Shown here one piece after another: positions 23,693 to 33,479 of a stretch of 64,000 bases of DNA. Origin of the DNA: Methylobacterium aquaticum (GTDB lineage Bacteria; Pseudomonadota; Alphaproteobacteria; Rhizobiales; Beijerinckiaceae). The stretch's first letter is position 1, and every line of letters begins with the position of its first letter. The DNA lies in assembly GCF_016804325.1 (NCBI RefSeq), contig NZ_CP043627.1:2493001-2557000 (forward strand). Direction: 5' to 3'. Below the pieces are notes generated by a model. The model did no database searches. It was not told the origin of the DNA and worked only from the letters and a program-made list of their open reading frames with translations. Both the position numbers and the translations under genes were made by a program.

Positions 23693-25684
23693 TTACATTC
23701 CGACCGCGACCTTGCGGCTGTTGCCCCGCTGGAGGTTGCGGTAGCGCGCCAGCGCCCAGAGCGGGAAGAACTTCGCGTAGCCGTGATAGCGCAGGTAGAA
23801 CACCCGCGGGAAGCCGGTGCCGGTGTAGAACTCCTCGCCCCACAGCCCGTCGGCCCCTTGCGTCCGGGCGAGGTAGTTGACGCCGCGGGCCACCGCCGGG
23901 TGGTCGGCCTCGCCGGCCGCCATCAGGGCGATCAGCGCCCAGGCGGTCTGCGACGCGGTGCTGCCGGCGCGCTCGTAGCCGCGATATTCGAGCTTGTAGC
24001 TCGCCGCGTCCTCGCCCCAGCCGCCATCCGGGTTCTGGATCCCGACCAGCCACTCCACCGCCTTGCGGATCGGCGCGGAGGCCGGATCGTGGCCGGCGGC
24101 GTTCAGGGCGCAGAGCGCCGACCAGGTGCCGTAGATGTAGTTCATGCCCCAGCGGCCGTACCAGCTGCCGTCCTCCTCCTGGTCGGCGAGCAGGTAGTCG
24201 ACGGCCCGGGCGAGGACGGGGCTGGTATCCTTCGTCTCGCCGAGCTGAGCCAGCATCGAGATGCAGCGGGCGGTGACGTCGGCGGTCGGCGGGTCGAGGA
24301 GCGCCCCGTGGTCGGAGAACGGGATGTAGTTGAGGTAGTGGTAGGTGTTGTCGGCGTCGAAGGCGGCGAAGCCCCCGTCGCGGCTCTGCAGCCCCTCGAT
24401 CCACTCCCGGGCGCGGGCGATCGACTGGGTGTAGTCCGAGCCGCCCTCGCCGGGGCCGAGGCGGGTCTGCGCCCGGTCCATCGCCATCGCCACCACGGCG
24501 GTGTCGTCGAGATCGGGATAATGCGCGTTGTTGTACTGGAACGCCCAGCCGCCCGGACGCACGTCCGGCTTGCGGGCCGCCCAGTCGCCCTTGATGTCGA
24601 GCACCTGGAGGGGCTTCAGCCATTCGAGGGCGGCGCGGGCCTGGCGCTCGTTCTCCTGGCCGCCGGCCTCCATCAGGGCGTGGGCGGCGAGCGCGGTGTC
24701 CCAGACCGGCGACAGGCAGGGCTGGACGTAGGCCTCGTGCTCCTTGACGGTGACGAGCTTCTCCACCGCCGACCGGGCGGTGGCCACCAGGGGATGGTCC
24801 TCGGGGTAGCCGAGCGCCTCGTACATCAGCACCGAATTGGCGATGGCCGGGTAGATGGCGCCCAGGCCGTCTTCGCCGTTGAGCCGCTCGCTGACGAACG
24901 CCACCGCCTTGTCGAGGGCGCGGGCCCGGGGCTTCTTCGGGAAGAACGGCTCGACCACCCGCAGGATGTCGTCGATGGCCGCGAAGACCGGGCGCCAGGG
25001 CGAGGATTCCTGGGCGCCGGAGGGCCAGCGCCGGATCCGCTCCGGATCCTGGGTGAACAGCTCGCGCACGCCGATGCCGCGCGGGTTCTTGGCCCGCGGC
25101 TTCTTCACCTGGAGCACGAAGAGCGGCACCATCACGGTGCGGGCCCAGTACGACACCTTGTCGAGGTGGAACGGGAACCACCGCGGCAGCAGCATCACCT
25201 CGACCGGCATGACCGGAACGGCGCTCCACGGCACCTCGCCGTAGAGGGCGAGCAGGGTGCGGGTGAAGACGTTGGCATGCGCCGCACCGCCGCGCTGCAG
25301 GATCGCCTCGCGGGCGCGGCGCATATGCGGCGCATCGATCGGATCACCGATCATCTTGAGCGCGAAATAGGCCTTGACGGACGCGCTCATGTCGAACGCC
25401 CCCTCGTGGACCAGGGCCCAGCCGTGATGCAGCGGGCTCTGCGTCCGGCGCAGGTAGACGGCGATCTTCTCCTCAAGCTCCCGCGGCGGGATCGACGCGC
25501 GGAAGTGGTGGTAGAGGATGTATTCGGACGGGATGGTGGCATCCGCCTCGAGCTCGAAGCACCAATGCCCGTCGGCATGCGCCAGCTGGGTCAGCGCCCG
25601 GGACGCGGCCGAGACCCGCCGCTCGACCTCGTCGAGGGTGATGTCCTGCGTGCTCTTGCGTTGCAGCGTCTCGACCTTGCCCAC
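23693..25684 (-). CDS. shc: Squalene-hopene cyclase
   Basis: About 663 aa from GTG 25684, chosen because GAGGAAGG lies 11 nt upstream (an in-frame ATG at 25732 would add 16 unlike residues). Catalytic DXDD motif: YPDLDDTAVVAMAMD. Several QW repeats are visible: QSRDGGFAAFD, QEEDGSWYGRWG, QNPDGGWGE and QGADGLWGEEF. The enzyme is a monotopic membrane protein that cyclises squalene to hopene or hopanol in one step. It is the terminal core enzyme of the hpnCDE-shc set just upstream on the same strand. Confidence 0.95.
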   Translation of the reverse strand: MGKVETLQRKSTQDITLDEVERRVSAASRALTQLAHADGHWCFELEADATIPSEYILYHHFRASIPPRELEEKIAVYLRRTQSPLHHGWALVHEGAFDMSASVKAYFALKMIGDPIDAPHMRRAREAILQRGGAAHANVFTRTLLALYGEVPWSAVPVMPVEVMLLPRWFPFHLDKVSYWARTVMVPLFVLQVKKPRAKNPRGIGVRELFTQDPERIRRWPSGAQESSPWRPVFAAIDDILRVVEPFFPKKPRARALDKAVAFVSERLNGEDGLGAIYPAIANSVLMYEALGYPEDHPLVATARSAVEKLVTVKEHEAYVQPCLSPVWDTALAAHALMEAGGQENERQARAALEWLKPLQVLDIKGDWAARKPDVRPGGWAFQYNNAHYPDLDDTAVVAMAMDRAQTRLGPGEGGSDYTQSIARAREWIEGLQSRDGGFAAFDADNTYHYLNYIPFSDHGALLDPPTADVTARCISMLAQLGETKDTSPVLARAVDYLLADQEEDGSWYGRWGMNYIYGTWSALCALNAAGHDPASAPIRKAVEWLVGIQNPDGGWGEDAASYKLEYRGYERAGSTASQTAWALIALMAAGEADHPAVARGVNYLARTQGADGLWGEEFYTGTGFPRVFYLRYHGYAKFFPLWALARYRNLQRGNSRKVAVGM

Positions 25685-25810
25685 GGTGTCTCTGCCTTCC
25701 TCTGGTGAGGGCGGCTCCGCCCCGCCGCCCATGATGCCATCCCGAATCGTTTTTCGCAGCGCACAAAACGCCGCTTACGCCCACGCTGTTCCCGAAACGG
25801 GGCCTCGGCG

Positions 25811-27091
25811 TCAAGCGGCTCCGCGCAACGCTGCGTTGCCAGGGTTACCGGTCAGGACCTGCGCCGCCGTCGCGCCGGAGCGGATCGCACCCTCGATGGT
25901 CGACGGCAGGCCGGTCGCGGTCCAGTCTCCGGCGAGCGCCAGGTTTTCGATGTGCGTGCGCGCACCCGGCCGGCGCGCCGCTTCCGCCGGGGTCGCCGCG
26001 AAGGTGGCGCGCTTCTCCTTGACGATCTGCCAGCGCGGCAGCGGCTCGCCGGCGAAGCCAGAGAGCCGCGAGACCTCGTCCCAGATCGTGCGGGCGAGAT
26101 CCTCGCGCGGCACGTCGAGCAGGCGGTCGGCGCCGCTGATCGTCACCGAGAGCCGGTCGGGATAGGAGAACAGCCACTCGGTCACGCCGCCGACGACGCC
26201 GAGCAGCAGCGGTGCCCCCGGCTTCGGCACAACCGCGAAATGCGCGTTGACGATAGAGCGGTGGCTCTGCGGCACGCTCAGGCCCGGCATCAGGTCGGCG
26301 GCGACCCAGGCCGGCAGGGCCAGCACCGCCGCATCGTCGGGTCCGAGCTCCTCGGCGCCGTCCGAGAAGTCGAGCCGGGCCAGCCGCCCGCCCTCGATCC
26401 CGAGCGCCCGCAGGCGCCGGCCGAAGCGCACCTCGGCGCCGGCCGCGGCGAGGGCCGTCAGCGCCGGATCGACGAAGGCCGCCGACAGCCCCTCGACGGC
26501 GATGAGCGGCCGGCACGCCCGGCCGCCGGCGCCGAGCGTCTCGCGCAGGATCGTGGCGGCGAGGCCCGCATCGCTCTCCTGCGGCTCGGTGTTGAGCGCG
26601 GCGAGCAGCACCGGATGCCAGAGCCGATCCCACAGCAGCCCTTCGCAGGCCATGCTCTCGCCGATCGTGGCCGAGCGCGTCGCGCCGCGGAAGATGCCCA
26701 GGGGGGCGAGGTAGTCGCGGGCGCGGCTGCCCGGCACCCGGCGGCGGGCATCGAGCACCCACCAGGGCAGGCGCCCGGCATTCGGCCGCAGGGTCCAGCG
26801 CTCGCCCGTCGCCAGGTCGGCGAAGGCGAAGGCGGCCTCGTCCGGCCCGGCGAGCACGCCATCGGGGGCGCCGGCCAGCGTCAGGAAGTCGAGGGCGTCG
26901 CGGTTGCCGGAGAGCAGCAGGTGGTTGCCGTTGTCGATCGTCAGCCCGAGGGCCGGATCGAAATAGGAGCGGCAGCGCCCGCCGGCCTGCTTGGCCGCCT
27001 CGTGCACGACGACGCGCCGGCCGGCCTTGGCGAGGCGCAGGGCGGCGGAGAGGCCGGCGAGGCCGGCGCCGAGAACGTGAACCGTGCCCAT
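25811..27091 (-). CDS. hpnE: Hydroxysqualene dehydroxylase HpnE
   Basis: 426 aa FAD-dependent amine oxidase-like protein. The dinucleotide motif VHVLGAGLAGLSAALRLA begins at residue 4; QAGGRCRSY and the C-terminal NLALAGDWTATGLPSTIEGA are typical of the phytoene desaturase/HpnE group. It reduces hydroxysqualene to squalene. Its ATG overlaps the hpnD stop (TGATG), which indicates translational coupling in the hpnC-hpnD-hpnE route. Confidence 0.93.
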   Translation of the reverse strand: MGTVHVLGAGLAGLSAALRLAKAGRRVVVHEAAKQAGGRCRSYFDPALGLTIDNGNHLLLSGNRDALDFLTLAGAPDGVLAGPDEAAFAFADLATGERWTLRPNAGRLPWWVLDARRRVPGSRARDYLAPLGIFRGATRSATIGESMACEGLLWDRLWHPVLLAALNTEPQESDAGLAATILRETLGAGGRACRPLIAVEGLSAAFVDPALTALAAAGAEVRFGRRLRALGIEGGRLARLDFSDGAEELGPDDAAVLALPAWVAADLMPGLSVPQSHRSIVNAHFAVVPKPGAPLLLGVVGGVTEWLFSYPDRLSVTISGADRLLDVPREDLARTIWDEVSRLSGFAGEPLPRWQIVKEKRATFAATPAEAARRPGARTHIENLALAGDWTATGLPSTIEGAIRSGATAAQVLTGNPGNAALRGAA

Positions 27092-27951
27092 CAGACCACC
27101 GCGTGACGCAGGAGGACACCGACGAGCGCGAGCTTGCCGGGCTTCACCCGCGCGCGGGGCGCCGCCCAGCCGCGCTTGCGCAGGCCGACGAGAATCAGGT
27201 GATAGGCCGCGCCCATGATCCGGGGCGCCTTGGTAGCCCGGCGCGACTGCCCGTTCATGATCGCCCAGGACGCATCGTAATGCCCTTGCGCCTCGTCGAG
27301 GAGCCGGGCGCAGACCTCTCCGAGACGCGGATGAGCGAGCGCCGATTCCGGGGTCGGGTGCGACAGGCCGATCGCCGCCAGCGGCTCGGCCGGTAGATAA
27401 AGCCGGCCGCGCTCGGCATCCTCATCGATGTCGCGCAGGATGTTGGTGAGCTGGAGCGCCCGGCCGAGATGGTGGGCGAGCCTGATGCCAGGCTCCTCGG
27501 GCAGGCCGAAGATCCGCACCGACAGGCGGCCGACGGCGCTCGCCACCCGGTCGCAATAGAGGTCGAGAGTCGCGGAATCGGGGGCGACGATGTCGGCCTC
27601 GGCATCCATCGCCATGCCGTCGATCACTGCCTGGAAATCCTCGCGCCTGAGGCCGAACTGGCGCACCGGGCCGACGAGGGCCTGCGTCCGCGGCACCGGC
27701 CGGCCGGCATAGAGGGCGTCGATGTCGGCGCGCCAGCGGTCGAGCTCGGCGGCGCGGACCTCGCGGGCACCGCCATCGTCGGCCACGTCGTCGACGGCGC
27801 GGCAGAAGGCATAGACCGCGTACATCGCGTCGCGCTGCTCGGCCGGCAGCAGACGCATGGCGGTGTAGAACGACGAGCCGGCGGCCGGCAGGGCCGGGGC
27901 CTCGGCGGGCGCCTCGGCTTGGGACGGGGTCTGGGAGGCGAGGGCGGTCAC
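27091..27951 (-). CDS. hpnD: Presqualene diphosphate synthase HpnD
   Basis: 286 aa from GTG 27951, which overlaps the hpnC stop (GTGA). First Asp-rich motif in AVYAFCRAVDDVADD (about residue 60), second in ALQLTNILRDIDEDAERGRL (about 170), then YLP, as in squalene/phytoene synthase-like enzymes. HpnD condenses two farnesyl diphosphates to presqualene diphosphate. The product passes to HpnC and then HpnE. Confidence 0.94.
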   Translation of the reverse strand: MTALASQTPSQAEAPAEAPALPAAGSSFYTAMRLLPAEQRDAMYAVYAFCRAVDDVADDGGAREVRAAELDRWRADIDALYAGRPVPRTQALVGPVRQFGLRREDFQAVIDGMAMDAEADIVAPDSATLDLYCDRVASAVGRLSVRIFGLPEEPGIRLAHHLGRALQLTNILRDIDEDAERGRLYLPAEPLAAIGLSHPTPESALAHPRLGEVCARLLDEAQGHYDASWAIMNGQSRRATKAPRIMGAAYHLILVGLRKRGWAAPRARVKPGKLALVGVLLRHAVV

Positions 27952-28832
27952 GGGCGGGCTCCCCGCAGGGCCGGATGGAGATGGCGGCGGAACGGCCGCC
28001 GGGCGAGCGTCGTGGCGGCAGCGCCGAGGGCGGTCATCGCGAAGGCGGCCTTGCCGTGATGGACCGTCTCGCTCAGCGGATCGCGCACGAGAAGGCCGCG
28101 GGCGAGCAGGACCGCGAGGCGGTGGATCGCGGCGATCTCCATGGCCAAGCGCGTGTCGTCGATGAGATCCGGCAGGGGCCGGCCCTCCTCGAGGAGATCG
28201 AGGCAGCGTTGCGCCAGGTCCTTGATCACGGCACGGAGCGCCGGGGTGGCGCGCTCGGCCCCCAGATCCTCGATCCGGGCGCCGTGCTTCTCGAGCGTCT
28301 CCCGCGGCAGGTAGACCCGGTCGACGTTGCGATAGTCTTTTCCGCAATCCTGGAGGTGGTTGATCACCTGGAGCGCGGTGCAGATCGCGTCCGAGGTCGG
28401 CCAGGTCCGGCCCGGATCCTCGCCATGCACGTCGAGGACGAAGCGGCCGACCGGGACCGCCGAGTAGCGGCAGTAATGCGCCAGCTCGTCCCAGGTCTCG
28501 TAGCGCGACTTGTGCGCGTCCATCCGGAAGGCGTCGAGCAGCTCGAGCGCGTGGCGCGGCGGCAATCCGAGCTCGGCGAGCGAACGGCGCAAGGGGGCGG
28601 CTTCCGGGTCGTCGGGTCCCTTGCCGGTCAGCGCGTCGGCGAGACGATCGAGGAGCGCGATCTTCTGCTCGGGCGACAGAGCGGCATTGTCGGCGACGTC
28701 GTCGCCGGCCCGGACGTAATAGTAGAAGTCCAGGATCGGGCCGCGGTGGCGCGGATGGATCAGGTGCGAGGCGACCGGAAAGTTCTCGTCGCGGTGCCCC
28801 TTGCCGGAGCGCGCCTCGGTGACGGTGGTCAT
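27948..28832 (-). CDS. hpnC: Hydroxysqualene synthase HpnC
   Basis: 294 aa. Trans-isoprenyl synthase motifs: ILDFYYYVRAGDDVADN (first Asp motif, about residue 45) and VINHLQDCGKDYRNVDRVYL (second, about 165). HpnC turns presqualene diphosphate into hydroxysqualene. Its start overlaps the hpnA stop by 4 nt (ATGA) and its stop overlaps hpnD. The order hpnA-hpnC-hpnD-hpnE-shc agrees with hopanoid operons of Methylobacterium. Confidence 0.94.
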   Translation of the reverse strand: MTTVTEARSGKGHRDENFPVASHLIHPRHRGPILDFYYYVRAGDDVADNAALSPEQKIALLDRLADALTGKGPDDPEAAPLRRSLAELGLPPRHALELLDAFRMDAHKSRYETWDELAHYCRYSAVPVGRFVLDVHGEDPGRTWPTSDAICTALQVINHLQDCGKDYRNVDRVYLPRETLEKHGARIEDLGAERATPALRAVIKDLAQRCLDLLEEGRPLPDLIDDTRLAMEIAAIHRLAVLLARGLLVRDPLSETVHHGKAAFAMTALGAAATTLARRPFRRHLHPALRGARP

Positions 28833-29881
28833 CGGATGTATCCCGCCTGACGGAACCAGGCGACGGCGTCGGACAGGCCGTCGCGGTAGGGCCGGGCCGC
28901 GTAGCCGAGCTCGGCCCGCGCCTTGGCGTCGGAGAAGAACATGCGGTAGCGCGACATCCGGATGCCGTCGATCGTGGCGAGCGGCGCCTTGCCGGTGATG
29001 CGCGCAGCCAGCTCGGACACGAAGGCCACCGGATAGACCGCCGCCCGCGGCAGTTTCACGGTCGGGGGCTTTCGTCCGACGAGGCCGGCGATGTCGGCGA
29101 GCATGCGCGACAGGAGAACGTCCTCGCCCCCTAGGATGTAGCGCTCGCCGATGCGGCCCTTGTGCAGGGCCAGGAGATGGCCCTTCGCCACGTCGTCAAC
29201 ATGGACGAGGTTAAGGCCGGTATCGACGAAGGCCGGCATCTTGCCGTTCGCCGCCTCGACGATGATCCGCCCGGTCGGGGTCGGCTTGACGTCGCGCGGG
29301 CCGATCGGAGTCGAGGGGTTGACGATCACCGCCGGCAGGCCGTCGCGGGCCACCATCTCCTCGACCACCCGCTCGGCGACCACCTTGCTGCGCTTGTAGG
29401 CGCCGATGGCGGTCTCGGGCGTCAGCGGCCGGGTCTCGTCGGCGGGCGTGCCGTCGTCGTGCGGCTTGATGGTGGCGACGCTCGACGTATAGACCACCCG
29501 CTCGACGCTGGCATCGAGCGCCGCCCGCATCAGGGCCCGGGTGCCGTCGCGGTTGGTGCGCACGATCTCGTCCGGGTCCGGCGCCCAGAGCCGGTAATCC
29601 GCCGCCGCATGGACGAGGTAGCGCATGCCGCGCATGCCGGCTGCCGCCGCCTCGGGGTCGCGCATGTCGCCCTCGACGATCTCGACGTCGGGCCAGGTCA
29701 GGTTGGTGCGCGGGCTCGTGGCGCGCACCAGCACCCGCACCGGGAAGCCGGCCGCACGAAACACATCGACCAGCGCCGGTCCGAGGAAGCCGCTGGCACC
29801 GGTGATCAGCACCGGGCCGGGCTCGACGCCGGCCGGGGACAGGCTGCTGTGCTGGGCCTCGTTCATGCGTTCTTCTCGCAT
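28829..29881 (-). CDS. hpnA: Hopanoid-associated sugar epimerase HpnA
   Basis: About 350 aa from ATG 29881, which has AAGGA closely upstream; ATG 29866 is a second possibility. Extended SDR: the NAD(P)-binding motif VLITGASGFLGPALVD lies near residue 28, and the catalytic pair is in YKRSKVVAERV. Further family traits are RYLVHAAADYRLWAPDPDEI and GLNLVHVDDVAKGHLLA. HpnA is linked to the synthesis of sugar-type hopanoid side chains. Head of the ATGA-coupled hpnACDE run. Confidence 0.92.
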   Translation of the reverse strand: MREERMNEAQHSSLSPAGVEPGPVLITGASGFLGPALVDVFRAAGFPVRVLVRATSPRTNLTWPDVEIVEGDMRDPEAAAAGMRGMRYLVHAAADYRLWAPDPDEIVRTNRDGTRALMRAALDASVERVVYTSSVATIKPHDDGTPADETRPLTPETAIGAYKRSKVVAERVVEEMVARDGLPAVIVNPSTPIGPRDVKPTPTGRIIVEAANGKMPAFVDTGLNLVHVDDVAKGHLLALHKGRIGERYILGGEDVLLSRMLADIAGLVGRKPPTVKLPRAAVYPVAFVSELAARITGKAPLATIDGIRMSRYRMFFSDAKARAELGYAARPYRDGLSDAVAWFRQAGYIR

Positions 29882-29972
29882 GCGTTCCTTCTCGGCGGCT
29901 CGGGCGGTAGGCCCGCTCGTGCCGGCAGTGACATCAATTCGGGAAGCCGGGCCGCTTCTGCCAGCCCGGCGC

Positions 29973-29989
29973 CATGCCTGCAAGGCATG
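29973..29989. other. Small hairpin in the dxs-hpnA gap
   Basis: CATGCC (29973-29978) and GGCATG (29984-29989) around TGCAA in the 185-bp gap between dxs and hpnA. No T-run on the minus strand, so read-through from dxs into the hpn genes stays possible. Function unknown. Confidence 0.35.
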
Positions 29990-30066
29990 AGGGGCCGATC
30001 GCGGACGAGCGTGCCGCCCGCGCATCGGCGTCTCAGCCCCGAAACGAACCCGTCCGGTGAGACGTC

Positions 30067-32040
30067 TCAGGCGAGACGCAGACGCGCGCCGCGCTCCGCC
30101 GCGGTCTCGCGGACCGGCAACAGCGCTTCCACGACCTTGACGATCGAGGGCGCGTCGAGACCCGCTTCCGCGTACATCCGCTCCGGCGAGTCGTGGTCCT
30201 GGTAGCTGTCCGGCAGCGTCAGCGTCCGCACCCGCACCTTGCCCTCGTCGAGCGCACCGCGCGACGACAGCAGGTGCAGCACCATCGCGCCAAAACCCCC
30301 GACCGACCCCTCTTCCAGGGTCACCAGAACCTCGTGGCTCGCCGCCAGATCCAGGATCAGCGCCTCGTCGAGCGGCTTGGCAAACCGCGCATCCGCCACC
30401 GTCACGCCGATCCCGGCCGCCTCCAGGCGCTCGGCCGCCTTCAGCGCCTCCGCCAGACGCGTGCCGAGGCTGAGCAACGCCACCCGCGCGCCTTCCGGCC
30501 GGCGGATCACCCGGCCCTTGCCGATCTCCAGGACCTCGCCCTTTTCCGGCAGCTCGACCCCGACACCCTCGCCGCGCGGATAGCGGAACGCGATCGGGCC
30601 GCTGTCATGCGCGTGGGCGGTGGCCACCATGTGGACCAGCTCGGCCTCGTCGGCGGCCGCCATCACCGTCATGTTCGGCAGGCAGCACAGATACGCCAGG
30701 TCGAACGCGCCGGCATGGGTCGCGCCGTCGGCGCCCACCAGACCGGCCCGGTCGAGGGCGAAGCGCACGGGCAGGTTCTGCAACGCCACGTCATGCACCA
30801 GCTGGTCGTAGCCGCGCTGCAGGAAGGTCGAGTAGATCGCGCAGAACGGCTTGAACCCTTCCGTCGCCAGCCCGCCCGCGAAGGTCACCGCGTGCTGCTC
30901 GGCGATGCCGACGTCGAAGGTCCGCTCCGGATGCGCCTTGGCGAACAGGTCGAGGCCGGTGCCCGACGGCATCGCCGCGGTGATCGCCACCACCTTGTCG
31001 TCGGCATCCGCCGCCTTGATCAGGCTCTCGCCGAACACCCGCGTATAGGCCGGCGCATTGGGCTTGGCCTTGGTCTGCTTGCCCGACACCACGTCGAACT
31101 TCACCACCGCGTGGCCGCGATCGGCCGCGGCTTCCGCCGGGGCGTAGCCCTTGCCCTTCTGGGTCACGACGTGGACCAGCACCGGGCCGTCGGGCGCGTC
31201 GCGCACGTTCTTGAGCACCGGCAGCAGGTGGTCGAGGTTGTGGCCGTCGATCGGGCCCACGTAGTGGAAGCCGAGTTCCTCGAACATCGTGCCGCCGCCG
31301 GCGAGCATGCCGCGGGCATATTCCTCGGCGCGGGCCGCGGTGTCGTAGAGCGCCTTCGGCAGGAGGCGGCCGAACTGCTTGGCCGTGTCGCGCAAGCTCC
31401 GGTAGGTGTCGCCCGAGACGAGCTTGGCGAGGTAGGACGACATCGCGCCGACCGGCGGGGCGATCGACATGTCGTTGTCGTTGAGGATGACGATGAGGCG
31501 CGACTTCAGCGCGCCGGCATTGTTCATCGCCTCGTAGGCCATGCCGGCCGAGATCGAGCCGTCGCCGATCACCGCCACGACGTTGCGGCGCGGGGGCGTC
31601 TCGCCGCGGGCCTTGGCGGCGGCGTCCGAGAGGTCGCGGCCGATCGCCATGCCGAGACCCGCGGAGATCGAGGTCGAGGAATGGGCCGCGCCGAAGGGAT
31701 CGTAGGGGCTCTCGGAGCGCTTGGTGAAGCCCGAGAGGCCGCCGCCCTGGCGCAGCGTGCGGATGCGGTCGCGCCGGCCGGTGAGGATCTTGTGGGGATA
31801 GGCCTGGTGGCCGACATCCCAGATGATGCGGTCGTCGGGGGTGTTGAAGACGTAGTGGAGGGCGACGGTGAGCTCGATGACGCCGAGGCCCGCGCCGAGA
31901 TGGCCGCCGGTGACCGAGACGGCGTCGATGGTCTCGGCGCGCAGCTCGGCGGCGAGCTGCGTGAGATCGCTCTCGGGCAGCTGGCGCAGGTCCGCAGGGA
32001 TGCGGACGCGGTCGAGGAGGGGAAGGACCAGATCGGACAC
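30067..32040 (-). CDS. dxs: 1-deoxy-D-xylulose-5-phosphate synthase
   Basis: 657 aa from GTG 32040. Thiamine-diphosphate site: [20 protein letters not shown] ending at the NDNDMSIAP segment. Transketolase Pyr-domain signature: [18 protein letters not shown] with the catalytic Glu. N-terminal [20 protein letters not shown] and [15 protein letters not shown] are also standard. It makes DXP from pyruvate and glyceraldehyde 3-phosphate, the entry and main control step of the MEP pathway. Placement directly before the hopanoid genes on the same strand suggests coordinated isoprenoid supply. Confidence 0.95.
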   Translation of the reverse strand: MSDLVLPLLDRVRIPADLRQLPESDLTQLAAELRAETIDAVSVTGGHLGAGLGVIELTVALHYVFNTPDDRIIWDVGHQAYPHKILTGRRDRIRTLRQGGGLSGFTKRSESPYDPFGAAHSSTSISAGLGMAIGRDLSDAAAKARGETPPRRNVVAVIGDGSISAGMAYEAMNNAGALKSRLIVILNDNDMSIAPPVGAMSSYLAKLVSGDTYRSLRDTAKQFGRLLPKALYDTAARAEEYARGMLAGGGTMFEELGFHYVGPIDGHNLDHLLPVLKNVRDAPDGPVLVHVVTQKGKGYAPAEAAADRGHAVVKFDVVSGKQTKAKPNAPAYTRVFGESLIKAADADDKVVAITAAMPSGTGLDLFAKAHPERTFDVGIAEQHAVTFAGGLATEGFKPFCAIYSTFLQRGYDQLVHDVALQNLPVRFALDRAGLVGADGATHAGAFDLAYLCCLPNMTVMAAADEAELVHMVATAHAHDSGPIAFRYPRGEGVGVELPEKGEVLEIGKGRVIRRPEGARVALLSLGTRLAEALKAAERLEAAGIGVTVADARFAKPLDEALILDLAASHEVLVTLEEGSVGGFGAMVLHLLSSRGALDEGKVRVRTLTLPDSYQDHDSPERMYAEAGLDAPSIVKVVEALLPVRETAAERGARLRLA

Positions 32041-32230
32041 GTCGTGACACTCACTCGTTTCAGGGGCGGATCCCGCTCGGCGACACGCCGGGGATCCTCG
32101 CAGATGGCGGCCGTTATACCGCAAGCGGCGGATCGCGCCATCGGCGGTGCGCTGACGTGCCGGTTGCGGCTGTGCGCGACGTAGCAACTCCGAAGAACAT
32201 CCTGAACTCACGGTGAATTCCAGCCGCGAC

Positions 32231-32259
32231 GCGACAGCCGCTCAGGCATGCCCTAGAAT
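32231..32259 (+). promoter_or_regulatory. Candidate promoter for the secreted protein-nuclease pair
   Basis: GCGACA (32231-32236), 17 bp, TAGAAT (32254-32259), about 50 bp before the ATG at 32310. The -10 is good and the -35 moderate. Consensus only. Confidence 0.35.
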
Positions 32260-32309
32260 GCGGGAGAGACGGCGCGATTGCGCCTATACGCATCCCGCAC
32301 GGAGGTCAG

Positions 32310-32561
32310 ATGGGACGGTCGATACCGGCGCGCGGGCTCGTCCTCGGCTTGCTGCTGGCAGCGGCGGGCCTCCTCCCGGCGGGAGAGGCGCGGGCGTTGC
32401 CGCTCTACCCCGCGCTCGATCCCGCCTGGCTGCCGCACCTGCCCCGCTGCACGCGCGCGGACCGCACCTGCGACACCGTCTCGCGGCGGCGGATCCCCGC
32501 CTGTACCTGGCGGGTGCGCCCCACGCCCGAGGGCCCGCGACGGGTCCGGATCTGCGCGTGA
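32310..32561 (+). CDS. Small secreted Cys-containing hypothetical protein
   Basis: 83 aa, ATG with GGAGG 4 nt upstream. Signal peptide GLVLGLLLAAAGLLPAGEAR with probable cleavage near ARA. The mature part of ~55 residues has four Cys (CTRADRTC, then CTW and a terminal RICA) and many Arg/Pro, so it is likely a small disulfide-bonded basic periplasmic protein. Its stop overlaps the GTG of the nuclease gene (GTGA), so the two are translated together. Function unknown; a partner or inhibitor of the nuclease is a guess from coupling. Confidence 0.65.
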   Translation: MGRSIPARGLVLGLLLAAAGLLPAGEARALPLYPALDPAWLPHLPRCTRADRTCDTVSRRRIPACTWRVRPTPEGPRRVRICA

Positions 32562-33466
32562 CCGGCATCGCCACGCTCCGCCCCCGGATGCCGGCGGCCG
32601 GGCGCGTCCTCCTGCTGCTCCTGGTGGTCCCGGCCGCTCCGGCGCTGGCGCGGAACTGTCCCGAGCATTTCGCGGGTGGCACGCCCCCGGCATTGACCAA
32701 TCCGCGGCTCTCCGCCGACACCACGCTCCTGTGCTACCAGGCCTTCGCGGTTCTCCATTCGGGCCTGTCGCGCACGCCGCTCTACGCCGCCGAACACCTC
32801 ACCGCCGCGCGGGTCGAGGCCGCCCGCCGGATCGACCGGGTCGATGCCTTCCACGAGGAAGACAGGCTTCCGGCGGCGGCGCGCTCGGACCTCGCGGATT
32901 ACGCCGGCAGCGGATGGGACCGGGGTCACATGGCACCGTCGGGCGACATGCCGAGCCCGGGCGCGCAAAGCGAATCCTTCAGCCTGGCCAACATCGTGCC
33001 GCAGGCCCCGGACCTCAATCGCAGGCTCTGGGCCGGGATCGAGAGCAGCGTGCGGGCGCTGGCGATCGAGCGCGGCGACCTGTTCGTCGTCACCGGGCCG
33101 CTCTTCGAGGGCGCGAGCGTGCAGTCGCTGCGCGGCCGGGTGCTGATCCCGACACGGCTGTTCAAGGCGGTCTACGACGCCAACCGCGGCGAGGCGGGGG
33201 TCTATCTCGCCCGCAACGCCGCCCCGGGCGAGGCCTGGGAGGCGATCTCCCTTGACCGGCTCGCGGAGATCGGCGGCATCGTCGCCTTCCCGGACCTGCC
33301 GAATTCGGTCCGTCGCCGGATCATGACGCTGCCCGAGCCGCGGCGCGACGAATATGCCGGCGGCCCGCGCAGCCGCCGGGAGCCGGGCGTCCTCGACTGG
33401 CTCGCCGCCGAGTTGCGCCGCGCCGCCCGTCGCGCCTGGCGCGACTTCCTCCGCTCGCTGTTCTGA
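32558..33466 (+). CDS. Secreted DNA/RNA non-specific endonuclease
   Basis: 302 aa from GTG 32558 (an in-frame ATG at 32588 begins right at the signal peptide AAGRVLLLLLVVPAAPALAR). The Serratia-type catalytic motif is present: WDRGHMAPSGDM with the general-base His in DRGH, followed by SFSLANIVPQAPDLNRRLW with the metal-binding Asn. A basic C-terminal tail (RRAARRAWRDFLRSLF) is unusual. It would degrade nucleic acid in the periplasm or outside the cell. Coupled to the small Cys protein in front. Confidence 0.88.
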   Translation: MTGIATLRPRMPAAGRVLLLLLVVPAAPALARNCPEHFAGGTPPALTNPRLSADTTLLCYQAFAVLHSGLSRTPLYAAEHLTAARVEAARRIDRVDAFHEEDRLPAAARSDLADYAGSGWDRGHMAPSGDMPSPGAQSESFSLANIVPQAPDLNRRLWAGIESSVRALAIERGDLFVVTGPLFEGASVQSLRGRVLIPTRLFKAVYDANRGEAGVYLARNAAPGEAWEAISLDRLAEIGGIVAFPDLPNSVRRRIMTLPEPRRDEYAGGPRSRREPGVLDWLAAELRRAARRAWRDFLRSLF

Positions 33467-33479
33467 CGAGACGCTCCAG

